Made by a program: the position numbers and the translations under genes. 5,592 bases of DNA, from NCBI GenBank assembly GCA_937907555.1, contig CALEST010000090.1:1-5592 (forward strand). Direction: 5' to 3'. This stretch comes from an uncultured Sediminibacterium sp. (GTDB lineage Bacteria > Bacteroidota > Bacteroidia > Chitinophagales > Chitinophagaceae). Under the pieces are notes generated by a model. That model had not been told where the DNA came from, did not search any database, and was given only the letters and a program-made list of their open reading frames with translations. Of this stretch, positions 1-5,592 are shown piece after piece. Every line of letters begins with the position of its first letter. Positions within the stretch are counted from its first letter, which is position 1.

Positions 1-958
1 TTCCTCCTTCCTTAATACTTAGATTCGGGTCTGGAATCACTGCAGTTAAATCAATGGAATACATATGCCCCAAGCCTTTACAGTTAGGGCAGGCTCCATA
101 AGGTGAGTTAAAGGAAAAAGAATTCGGAGAGGGTTCTTCATAGGATATGCCCGTGTCTTCGCACATCAGTTGCTTGGCATATTGAACCGTCTTATTGGTG
201 TCGTTCAACAATAAGAACATAAGGTCCTTTCCCATTTTCAAAGTCTGCTGCACACTCTGACTAACCCGCACTTTTAAATCATCGGTAACCTGTAAACGAT
301 CAATCACCACTTCAATATCGTGGATCTTATAACGGTCAACCTGCAGCTTGGGTGTTAAATCAATAATTTCTCCATCTACCCTCACTTTCAAAAAACCTTT
401 CTTTCTAATATCTTCAAAGAGCTCTCTGTAATGCCCCTTTCTTCCTCTAATCAGGGGTGCCAGCAAACTCACTTTCTTGTTTTTATACTTTGTATAAATA
501 TTCTCAACAATTTCTTCTTCACTAAACTTGACCATTTTTTTACCGGTCTCATAACTGTATGCTTCACCAATCCGTGCATAAAGCAAACGAAGAAAATCGT
601 ACACTTCAGTTACAGTACCAACCGTAGAACGCGGATTTTTGTTTGTGGTTTTCTGTTCAATCGAAATTACCGGAGACAATCCAGTGATTTTATCAACGTC
701 AGGTCTCTCCATGTCACCCATGAACTGTCTGGCATAAGCACCAAAGCTTTCCATGTACCTGCGCTGACCTTCATTATAAATAGTATCAAAAGCCAATGAA
801 GATTTTCCACTGCCACTCACCCCTGTAAAAACAACTAATTTATTTTTAGGAATAGCAATGTCAATATTTTTCAAATTGTGTTCACGGGCGCCCATTACCT
901 GAATAAAGTCGTTATCGTTCGCAGGTATTGATGCAGTAGGAATTGATTTCTTTGCCAT
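1..958 (-). CDS. uvrA: UvrA, excinuclease ABC subunit A (N-terminal 319 residues, cut by window edge)
   Basis: UvrA is the cytoplasmic ABC-type ATPase that finds bulky DNA lesions with UvrB in nucleotide excision repair. I translated the minus strand from ATG at 958 down to base 1; it stays open for 319 codons, about a third of the usual 940 or so residues. The fragment shows the family N-terminus (GAREHNLKNI, residues 23-32), the first Walker A motif GVSGSGKSS (46-54), the conserved RRYMESFGAYARQF (66-79) and the NPRSTVGTVTEVYDFLRLLYARIG block (108-131). It then covers the UvrB-binding and insertion regions and the start of the first zinc-finger module, CEDT (266-269) and CPNC (290-293). The second Cys of the first half is Thr269, so a full four-Cys site is absent. 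The gene is divergent from the metB-like gene. I found no convincing promoter or Shine-Dalgarno in front of it. Identity is certain; the C-terminal two thirds lie outside the window. Confidence 0.97.
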   Translation of the reverse strand, partial: MAKKSIPTASIPANDNDFIQVMGAREHNLKNIDIAIPKNKLVVFTGVSGSGKSSLAFDTIYNEGQRRYMESFGAYARQFMGDMERPDVDKITGLSPVISIEQKTTNKNPRSTVGTVTEVYDFLRLLYARIGEAYSYETGKKMVKFSEEEIVENIYTKYKNKKVSLLAPLIRGRKGHYRELFEDIRKKGFLKVRVDGEIIDLTPKLQVDRYKIHDIEVVIDRLQVTDDLKVRVSQSVQQTLKMGKDLMFLLLNDTNKTVQYAKQLMCEDTGISYEEPSPNSFSFNSPYGACPNCKGLGHMYSIDLTAVIPDPNLSIKEGG

Positions 959-1104
959 AATAGAGATTAAAGATACAAACAAGGATGCCGCTTCAAAGTT
1001 TGGTTACTGAAAAAAGAAAATCAGCAATACCCAAAAAAACAATACATGACTAAATGAAAAATCAGCGAAAATTAAATAATCTACCAATTTTATAGACTTT
1101 TAAT
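959..1104. other. Divergent intergenic stretch upstream of uvrA, no clear element
   Basis: This AT-rich stretch separates the uvrA start from the methionine-gene promoter. I see no open frame of note, no RNA gene and no strong hairpin. Read on the minus strand, the nearest approach to a Bacteroidota -7 box is AAACTTTG (1001-994), which mismatches the first base of TAnnTTTG and has no well-spaced -33 element. A 9-base direct repeat, AAAATCAGC, occurs at 1017-1025 and 1058-1066 and may be chance. The uvrA promoter presumably lies here but I cannot place it. Confidence 0.5.
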
Positions 1105-1135
1105 TTGGTGAATTAACATCGCTGATGTACATTTG
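1105..1135 (+). promoter_or_regulatory. Bacteroidota-type promoter for the riboswitch-metB-hom transcript
   Basis: A TTG at 1105-1107 (inside TTTG, 1104-1107) and TACATTTG at 1128-1135 match the -33 and -7 elements of the Bacteroidota housekeeping sigma factor (TTTG and TAnnTTTG), with a 20-base spacer. The -7 box continues as TTTGCA, as is common in this phylum. Transcription would start near 1140-1142, about ten bases before the riboswitch, so the aptamer would sit at the very 5' end of the RNA. The good spacing and the position just before an S-box make this convincing, though no start site has been measured. Confidence 0.75.
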
Positions 1136-1151
1136 CACCAGTTCTTTCATA

Positions 1152-1277
1152 ATCTTATCCAGAAAGGCGGAGGGTTTTGGCCCTGTGAAGCCTTGGCAAC
1201 CCATATTACTTTAACTCAGTAGTATGAAGGTGCCAATTCCATCCTGATAAAGCAATGCTTTAACGGGAAAGATAAGT
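1152..1277 (+). promoter_or_regulatory. SAM-I (S-box) riboswitch aptamer
   Basis: This leader RNA element binds S-adenosylmethionine and turns off downstream methionine genes. The S-box core is plain: CTTATCCAGAAAGGCGGAGGG, GGCCCTGTGAAGCC, GGCAACC, AAGGTGCCAATTCC and GGGAAAGATAAG occur in the right order. Helices read by eye: P1 CTTATC (1154-1159) with GATAAG (1271-1276); P2a GGC (1166-1168) with GCC (1190-1192); P2b AGGG (1171-1174) with CCCT (1181-1184), with kink-turn GA residues between; P3 CATA..ACT (1202-1210) with AGT..TATG (1218-1226); P4 TAAAGC (1248-1253) with GCTTTA (1257-1262). It lies just after the promoter and 146 bases before the metB-like start codon. Recognition as SAM-I is very secure; repression by SAM is inferred from the family and from the terminator that follows. 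Confidence 0.96.
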
Positions 1278-1320
1278 CAGAGTCAAGCTTTTATTATTAC
1301 CGCAAGGAAATTTATATATG

Positions 1321-1351
1321 CCCATCTGATTTTATCAGGTGGGTTTTTTTT
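1321..1351 (+). terminator. Riboswitch-controlled intrinsic terminator (attenuator)
   Basis: CCCATCTGAT (1321-1330) pairs with ATCAGGTGGG (1334-1343) in a 10-bp stem with one G-U pair and a TTT loop, followed by eight T residues (1344-1351). It lies 44 bases after the aptamer and 72 bases before the metB-like ATG, so it can only act as a leader attenuator for that unit. Its left arm and loop also pair with the 3' strand of P1 (see findings). Ligand-bound RNA should therefore terminate here and free RNA should read through. Confidence 0.93.
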
Positions 1352-1391
1352 GGCCTATTAGCCATGGGAAGCCACCTAGAGATTGAAGAGA

Positions 1392-1419
1392 ACGATATTT
1401 TTTAATTCAAAAAAATCGT
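1392..1419 (+). promoter_or_regulatory. AU-rich hairpin immediately before the metB-like start codon
   Basis: ACGAT (1392-1396) plus TTTTTT (1398-1403) can pair with AAAAAAATCGT (1409-1419), with A1397 bulged and AATTC in the loop. The hairpin ends three bases before the ATG at 1423 and covers the place where a ribosome-binding site would be. There is no T tract after it, so it is not a terminator. Whether it affects translation is unknown; it is mostly A-U pairs and may be weak. Confidence 0.4.
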
Positions 1420-1422
1420 CAC

Positions 1423-2577
1423 ATGCTCAATGCAACCCAACTCATTCATGCCATTCCGGTAGATCCGCTTACCGGGGCCATTTCTGTACCCATTTACCAA
1501 ACCAGCACTTTTGTACAGGAGTCTCCGGGAGTGAACAAAGGCTATGATTACTCCCGATCTAATAATCCAACAAGAGCTGCATTGGAATCGCTCATTGCAG
1601 AACTGGAAGGAGGCTCAACCGGTTTGGCTTTTGCAAGTGGACTGGCCGCCATTGATACAGTAGTTAAACTATTAAAAAGCGGGGATGAAATTCTGGCCGT
1701 TGATGATATTTATGGAGGTGCGTACCGATTATTTACGGCTGTCTATGAACAATATGGTATCAAAGTAAACTTTGTTGATACCAGCGATCTTGAAAAAGTA
1801 TCTGCTGCAATTACAGTTAGAACAAAACTAATTTGGCTGGAAACACCGACCAATCCAACTTTAAAAATTTCGGATATTGCTGCTATTGCAAAAATAGCCA
1901 AAGCCAATAGCTGCCTGCTTTGCGTAGACAATACTTTCGCCACTCCTGTTTTGCAACAACCCCTGTTATTGGGCGCTGATCTTGTAATTCATAGTGCAAC
2001 TAAATATCTAGGTGGTCATAGTGATTTAATCGCTGGCATTTTGGTAGCAAAAGAGGAAACGGTGGGAGCCAGACTGAAGTTTTTTCAGAATGCCTGCGGA
2101 GCCGTACTGGCACCCTTTGATAGCTGGCTGGTGATCAGAGGAATTGAAACCCTGCATTTGCGCATGAAACATCATAGCAGAACTGCATTGAAAGTGGCGC
2201 AATACCTGGCTACTCACCCTGCAGTGGCTCATGTAAATTACCCCGGGCTGACCACACATCCCAATCATGCACTAGCTATTCAGCAGGGAAAAACAGGGGG
2301 AGGTATTATATCCTTTTCATTGGTAAATGATACCAATGAAGCTGCTATTGCCGTAACAAGTAATACCCAATTGTTCAAGCTGGCAGAAAGTCTCGGAGGC
2401 ATTAAAAGCCTGATTTCACATCCAGCCAATATGACGCACAAATCTATTCCTGCAGAAAAAAGAAGAGCAGCAGGTGTTAATGATAGCTTAATCAGACTAT
2501 CTATTGGGCTGGAAGAAGCAGAAGACCTGATTGAAGATTTAAAAAAAACATTCATAAGTAGCAAAATCGAAAATTAA
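1423..2577 (+). CDS. metB: PLP-dependent trans-sulfuration enzyme, cystathionine gamma-synthase-like
   Basis: This 384-residue cytoplasmic enzyme belongs to the Cys/Met metabolism PLP family (cystathionine gamma-synthase, gamma-lyase, O-acylhomoserine sulfhydrylase). PLP-site residues visible: YDYSRSNNPTR (41-51), where Tyr43 and Arg45 would hold the phosphate of the neighbouring subunit; ASGLAA (71-76); Tyr97 in DDIYGG, stacking on the ring; Asp169 in VDNTF, facing the pyridine nitrogen; SATKYLGGHSD (191-201) with Schiff-base Lys194; and Arg358 in IRLSIGLE, for the substrate carboxylate. Length fits synthase or lyase rather than the longer MetY sulfhydrylases. The ATG start gives the usual family N-terminus (ATQLIHA, then PIYQTSTF). 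The SAM riboswitch and adjoining hom argue for a biosynthetic role, making cystathionine or homocysteine from an O-acylhomoserine. GGIKSL (325-330) has Lys328 where synthases and lyases usually have Glu, so the exact reaction is open. The symbol metB is therefore provisional. Confidence 0.9.
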   Translation: MLNATQLIHAIPVDPLTGAISVPIYQTSTFVQESPGVNKGYDYSRSNNPTRAALESLIAELEGGSTGLAFASGLAAIDTVVKLLKSGDEILAVDDIYGGAYRLFTAVYEQYGIKVNFVDTSDLEKVSAAITVRTKLIWLETPTNPTLKISDIAAIAKIAKANSCLLCVDNTFATPVLQQPLLLGADLVIHSATKYLGGHSDLIAGILVAKEETVGARLKFFQNACGAVLAPFDSWLVIRGIETLHLRMKHHSRTALKVAQYLATHPAVAHVNYPGLTTHPNHALAIQQGKTGGGIISFSLVNDTNEAAIAVTSNTQLFKLAESLGGIKSLISHPANMTHKSIPAEKRRAAGVNDSLIRLSIGLEEAEDLIEDLKKTFISSKIEN

Positions 2578-2578
2578 A

Positions 2579-3835
2579 ATGGAAACACACAAGCAGTTAA
2601 CAATCGGATTATTCGGATTTGGTGTAGTAGGAGAAGGATTGTACAAAGTATTACAACAGACCCCCTCATTAAAAGCCAGTATTAAAAAAGTCTGTATCAA
2701 GAATGCAGATAAAAAAAGAAATGCGCCGGCAACATTATTTACTTCGGATAAGAATGAATTATTACAAGATCCTGAAATCAATGTAATAGTAGAAGTGATT
2801 GACGATTCGGTTGCGGCATTCGATATTGTATCCACCGCATTAAAAAATGGTAAATCAGTAGTGAGTGCGAGCAAAAAAATGATTGCAGATAATTTGCCTG
2901 CACTACTGGCATTGCAAAAAGAAACAGGACTTCCCTTTTTGTATGAAGCAGCCGCCTGCGCTTCTATTCCAGTTATCAGAAATCTTGAAGAGTACTATGA
3001 CAACGATTTATTACACTCAATCAAAGCCATCGTAAACGGATCTACCAATTTTATCTTAACTAAAATGTTTGAGGAAAAACTGGATTTTTCCGCAGCATTG
3101 TTGCTGGCCCAGCAATTGGGTTTTGCAGAAAGCAATCCCAAACTGGATGTGGAAGGATATGATGCATTGAACAAATGGACTATTCTGCTGAACCACGCAT
3201 ATGGCGTAGTGACTGCCCCATCAGAAATTTTGTTCACAGGAATTCAAAATATTCAGGGCTCTGATGCACTTGTAGCAAGAGAAAAAAATCTTGATATCAA
3301 ACTGATTGGACAAGCTAAAAAATTAAAAAATGGAAAAGTGGCCGCATTTGTACTACCGCAATTTGTACCAGTACAAGACCCGCTTTCCTTTGTAAAAAAT
3401 GAGTACAATGGAGTTGTTATTGAATCTGGATTTGCAGATAAACAATTCTTTTATGGAAAAGGGGCTGGTAGTTTTCCTACCGCTTCTGCTGTATTAAGTG
3501 ATATTGCTGCATTACGCTATAACTACTGTTACGAATACAAGAAACTCTACCATCACAAACCACATGAGTTAACCAACGATTATTATTTAAAAGTGTATGT
3601 TAGCTTCGACGACCTTAAATATATTCCCAAAGAAGAATTTGAGTGGATTGAAGAATGGCATGCTCAGGCCGAAAGAAAATACTTGATTGGCGTATTGCAT
3701 TGCAGTAAATTAATCAATCAGCAATGGTGGAAACAAAATAATACATCCCTGATCCTTACTCATGATGCCATTATAGATGATATTGATGTGGTAAACGTAA
3801 AAAAGAGAAGCCTAGAATTAGCGGGCGTTATTTAA
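2579..3835 (+). CDS. hom: Homoserine dehydrogenase
   Basis: This enzyme reduces aspartate semialdehyde to homoserine with NAD(P)H, at the branch leading to methionine and threonine. The 418-residue protein opens with a Rossmann nucleotide-binding loop, GFGVVG (13-18). SASKK (96-100) corresponds to the usual TANKA, with Lys99 as the conserved lysine. YEAAACASIPVIR (122-134) and IVNGSTNFILTKM (151-163) follow. The catalytic block GFAESNPKLDVEGYDALNK (181-199) keeps Glu184, Asp190, Asp195 and Lys199 at the spacing of Glu208, Asp214, Asp219 and Lys223 in the yeast enzyme. There is no fused aspartokinase. Residues from about 325 occupy the place of the regulatory ACT domain but lack an obvious ACT signature. 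The ATG follows the upstream stop after one base, so the gene is almost certainly co-transcribed with, and perhaps translationally coupled to, the metB-like gene, and shares its SAM riboswitch. A hairpin terminator lies 21 bases after the stop. Confidence 0.95.
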   Translation: METHKQLTIGLFGFGVVGEGLYKVLQQTPSLKASIKKVCIKNADKKRNAPATLFTSDKNELLQDPEINVIVEVIDDSVAAFDIVSTALKNGKSVVSASKKMIADNLPALLALQKETGLPFLYEAAACASIPVIRNLEEYYDNDLLHSIKAIVNGSTNFILTKMFEEKLDFSAALLLAQQLGFAESNPKLDVEGYDALNKWTILLNHAYGVVTAPSEILFTGIQNIQGSDALVAREKNLDIKLIGQAKKLKNGKVAAFVLPQFVPVQDPLSFVKNEYNGVVIESGFADKQFFYGKGAGSFPTASAVLSDIAALRYNYCYEYKKLYHHKPHELTNDYYLKVYVSFDDLKYIPKEEFEWIEEWHAQAERKYLIGVLHCSKLINQQWWKQNNTSLILTHDAIIDDIDVVNVKKRSLELAGVI

Positions 3836-3856
3836 AATAGCTACTTGTGTTTGGGT

Positions 3857-3888
3857 GGAACCCCGTTCTGTGGGGCGGGGTTCCTTTT
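3857..3888 (+). terminator. Intrinsic terminator of the metB-hom unit
   Basis: GGAACCCCG (3857-3865) and CGGGGTTCC (3876-3884) form a perfect 9-bp GC-rich stem with a 10-base loop, followed by TTTT and then ATCTT. It begins 21 bases after the hom stop codon. A second GGGG in the loop (3872-3875) allows a competing CCCC-GGGG pairing in the same arm. The T tract is short, but the stem is strong and the position is right. Confidence 0.85.
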
Positions 3889-3900
3889 ATCTTCAGCCCC

Positions 3901-3908
3901 TATCTTTG
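3901..3908 (+). promoter_or_regulatory. Bacteroidota -7 element for the PAP2 phosphatase gene
   Basis: TATCTTTG followed by CA is an exact match to TAnnTTTG(CA). It lies 13 bases after the hom terminator and would start transcription near 3914, leaving a leader of about ten bases before the TTG at 3924. I see no clear TTG -33 element at the expected distance, because that position lies in the GC-rich terminator arm. The call therefore rests on the -7 box and the setting. Confidence 0.6.
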
Positions 3909-3923
3909 CATAAAACCCAAAGA

Positions 3924-4556
3924 TTGACAAAGCTTAATACCAACGCATATAAAACAGCCAGTATCCTAAGTATTGTATTAGGGACCCTATTGCTTCTATT
4001 TAGTTATCTGGGTGGTAAAGATGAGCTGTTCCTTTTATTGAATGGAAATTTGGGCAGCATCGCCGATTATTTTTTTGCAGCATTTACCTATGCAGGTGAT
4101 GGCATACTCTGGGTTCCGGTAGGTCTTTATTTTATTTTCTATAAACGGAAGTGGCTTCCTCTGGTTTTAAGTGCCATTCTATTTTCAACCCTTTTTGTGC
4201 AGGTAGGTAAAAAAGTCATTTACCCCAACGAAGCAAGGCCAACTGCCGCTATTGAAGCAACGGCAGCTAATCCTATCCATACAGTAAAAGGTGTAACCGT
4301 TCACACCAGTAATAGCTTCCCCTCAGGACATACTACTACGGCATTCAGTTTATTCCTGCTGGGAACACTGGCAATCCCCTATCGCTACTTCTGGATTCCA
4401 GGCATAGTAATGGCCACATTAGCGGGATACTCAAGAGTGTACCTGGCACAGCATTTTCCACTGGATGTTGGTGCAGGCATATTCTGCGCGGTGATTTCCA
4501 TGAGGCTTTCCCTACTCATTCAGCAATGGGCATATTCCAGAAAAAAATCAGCTTAA
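3924..4556 (+). CDS. PAP2-family membrane phosphatase
   Basis: This is an integral inner-membrane protein of the phosphatidic acid phosphatase type 2 superfamily, which removes phosphate from lipid phosphates such as undecaprenyl, phosphatidylglycerol or lipid A phosphates; the substrate cannot be told here. From the TTG at 3924 it has 210 residues. Motif C1 is KKVIYPNEARP (96-106), C2 is SFPSGH (131-136) with catalytic His136, and C3 is SRVYLAQHFPLD (170-181) with Arg171, His177 and Asp181. The C1 spacing, K-x7-RP from the second lysine, is one longer than the textbook K-x6-RP. About six hydrophobic segments are visible, near residues 11-29, 59-73, 76-94, 137-152, 155-167 and 178-199. The frame opens earlier, with GTG at 3855 and TTG at 3906, but those lie on the terminator and on the -7 box. 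There is no in-frame ATG before the catalytic region, so TTG 3924 is preferred. Its stop overlaps that of the converging peptidase gene. Confidence 0.88.
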   Translation: MTKLNTNAYKTASILSIVLGTLLLLFSYLGGKDELFLLLNGNLGSIADYFFAAFTYAGDGILWVPVGLYFIFYKRKWLPLVLSAILFSTLFVQVGKKVIYPNEARPTAAIEATAANPIHTVKGVTVHTSNSFPSGHTTTAFSLFLLGTLAIPYRYFWIPGIVMATLAGYSRVYLAQHFPLDVGAGIFCAVISMRLSLLIQQWAYSRKKSA

Positions 4557-5592
4557 TCCCAACGCCATTCACCGGCAATTTGCAAAGCTTCTTTCAGGTT
4601 ATTTTTAATCATAAAATCACGAACTTCCAGATCGGTAAATCTTTTAGCTTTTAACTCTTTTGAATCCGCTACACCATAAAGCAACATGGCACCATAACGA
4701 ACAGTATTTCTAAGCCCCTTATCATCCACCAATTTAAAATCATCGCAATCAGCATGGTAACAAGGGCCTGCATTATTTGGCAATCTACCTCCTGCACCTC
4801 CGCCCGTTGGAATTCCCTGCAGCATGAAAGGCTGGTGATCACTGTGTAAACCAGCACCATTATTGAACAAGTTTTTATAACTGGTATCAAAACTCTGGGC
4901 AATGGCCCCAATTCCTTCAAACAATTCCTTACTTTCTATGATAGTAGTAGAAAAACCCTTGGGGTCATTCGTCATATCATAATTCAGCATATACCTAATC
5001 TGGTTGATGCTTTTATTCTTCATGGCCTGATCTACATATGCCCTAGAACCCAGCAACCCTTGCTCCTCTCCCATGAACATTACAAATTCAACAGTCCTTT
5101 CTGGCTGCAGTTTCAGTGCCTGAAATGTACGAGCCATATCCATCACGGCAAAAGATCCAATTCCGTTGTCAATGGCGCCGGTAGCCAAATCCCAGCTGTC
5201 CAGGTGACCACCAATAATTACTTTTTCATTGGGCTGAGTTTTACCTTTTATAGTAGCAATTACATTTCGGGCTTTAATTAATCCAGACTGATTGGTCATA
5301 TCAATAGAAGCATAATGCGTTGTCTTCTTCATCTCCTCTTTTAACTTCATGCCATCTTCTTTCCCAATACATACCGCAGGATCCGGTATCAACTTACCCG
5401 TAACAGAAGCTGTACCAGTAAGTAGAATACCCCCATTGGCAGTATTGATGATGATGATACCCTTTGCTCCGTATTTGGTAGACAAAGCTGTTTTCTCAGA
5501 ACGATGCAAATTCTTCAAGCCCGATTTGGAACCAGGTAAAATTCCCAGATAAACCACAGCAATTTTCCCTGTTGCCTTTCCAGGATTACTGG
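4553..5592 (-). CDS. M28-family zinc metallopeptidase, carboxypeptidase Q-like (N-terminus cut by window edge)
   Basis: The minus strand is open from the right edge to TAA at 4555-4553, giving 345 visible residues; the true start and any signal peptide lie outside. GTG at 5557 is an internal valine codon, since the frame continues to the edge as SNPGKATGKIAV. Roughly residues 30-75 (STKYGAKGIIIINTANGG and on) look like the end of a PA-type domain. The M28 catalytic domain follows with a full two-zinc set: His129 in GGHLDSWD, bridging Asp141 in GAIDNGIG, general-base and ligand Glu175/Glu176 in GEEQGLLGS, Asp205 in NYDM, and His279 in CYHADCDD. HSDHQPF (249-255) is also typical. The HLDSWD, GAxD and EEQG pattern resembles carboxypeptidase Q. 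Such enzymes are usually secreted or periplasmic amino- or dipeptidases that free amino acids from peptides; the substrate here is unknown. I see no terminator before it enters the PAP2 gene. Confidence 0.93.
   Translation of the reverse strand, partial: SNPGKATGKIAVVYLGILPGSKSGLKNLHRSEKTALSTKYGAKGIIIINTANGGILLTGTASVTGKLIPDPAVCIGKEDGMKLKEEMKKTTHYASIDMTNQSGLIKARNVIATIKGKTQPNEKVIIGGHLDSWDLATGAIDNGIGSFAVMDMARTFQALKLQPERTVEFVMFMGEEQGLLGSRAYVDQAMKNKSINQIRYMLNYDMTNDPKGFSTTIIESKELFEGIGAIAQSFDTSYKNLFNNGAGLHSDHQPFMLQGIPTGGGAGGRLPNNAGPCYHADCDDFKLVDDKGLRNTVRYGAMLLYGVADSKELKAKRFTDLEVRDFMIKNNLKEALQIAGEWRWD

Noticed and set aside
431..799. Plus-strand open frame of 122 codons opposite uvrA
   Set aside because: It is a shadow of the uvrA coding strand; the minus strand here encodes unmistakable UvrA motifs.
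985..1030. Possible uvrA promoter on the minus strand (AAACTTTG at 1001-994)
   Set aside because: It mismatches the -7 consensus and the nearest TTG upstream of it is 23 bases away; too weak to annotate.
1017..1066. Direct repeat AAAATCAGC at 1017-1025 and 1058-1066 as a possible regulator site
   Set aside because: Nine bases in AT-rich DNA, not palindromic, with no third copy and no clear relation to a promoter; chance is a sufficient explanation.
2539..2874. Minus-strand open frame across the metB-hom junction (111 codons)
   Set aside because: It overlaps conserved parts of both real genes, has no recognisable motifs and no promoter. The other antisense frames within metB, hom and the M28 gene are rejected for the same reason.
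5555..5557. GTG at 5557 as the start of the M28 peptidase
   Set aside because: The frame stays open to the window edge, and the upstream residues continue a plausible protein. The PA-like domain and signal peptide expected of this family would be missing with this start.
1..5592. A mobile element, CRISPR array, defence or other novel system
   Set aside because: All coding space is taken by recognisable housekeeping or enzyme families, and no repeats, integrase, transposase or unusual gene cluster were seen.

Overview
The window looks like ordinary chromosomal DNA from a member of the Bacteroidota. Chitinophagaceae or a close relative is my guess from the style of the proteins. Two lines of evidence support the phylum: two copies of the Bacteroidota -7 promoter element TAnnTTTG, both continuing as TTTGCA, and the absence of strong Shine-Dalgarno sequences before the genes. 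Base composition is moderately AT-rich, and nothing suggests an insertion sequence, prophage, CRISPR array or genomic island.

Layout. Bases 1-958 (minus strand) hold the N-terminal third of the excision-repair ATPase UvrA, cut by the left edge. Bases 959-1422 are a divergent intergenic region. Its right half holds the control region of a methionine gene pair: a promoter (1105-1135), a SAM-I (S-box) riboswitch (about 1152-1277), a rho-independent terminator (1321-1351), and an AU-rich hairpin ending three bases before the start codon. Next come a PLP-dependent trans-sulfuration enzyme (1423-2577, metB-like) and, one base later, homoserine dehydrogenase (2579-3835, hom). A strong hairpin terminator (3857-3888) closes this unit. 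It is followed at once by a -7 element (3901-3908) and a PAP2-family membrane phosphatase (3924-4556), which appears to start at TTG. On the minus strand, an M28 metallopeptidase (4553 to the right edge) converges on the phosphatase gene, and the two stop codons overlap in the tetramer TTAA.

How the parts work together. Homoserine dehydrogenase makes homoserine from aspartate semialdehyde. After O-acylation (gene not in this window), the metB-like enzyme adds sulfur, either as cysteine to give cystathionine or as sulfide to give homocysteine. Both genes lie behind one SAM-sensing riboswitch, so a high S-adenosylmethionine level should stop transcription of both. The 3' strand of helix P1 can pair with the terminator to form an antiterminator, so the whole attenuation switch can be read from the sequence. 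The uvrA, PAP2 and M28 genes appear functionally unrelated to this unit.

I found no previously undescribed system. The most informative points are the readable riboswitch decision structure, homoserine dehydrogenase being under SAM control, a lysine at a specificity-linked position of the metB-like enzyme, and the probable TTG start of the phosphatase directly after a terminator-promoter junction.
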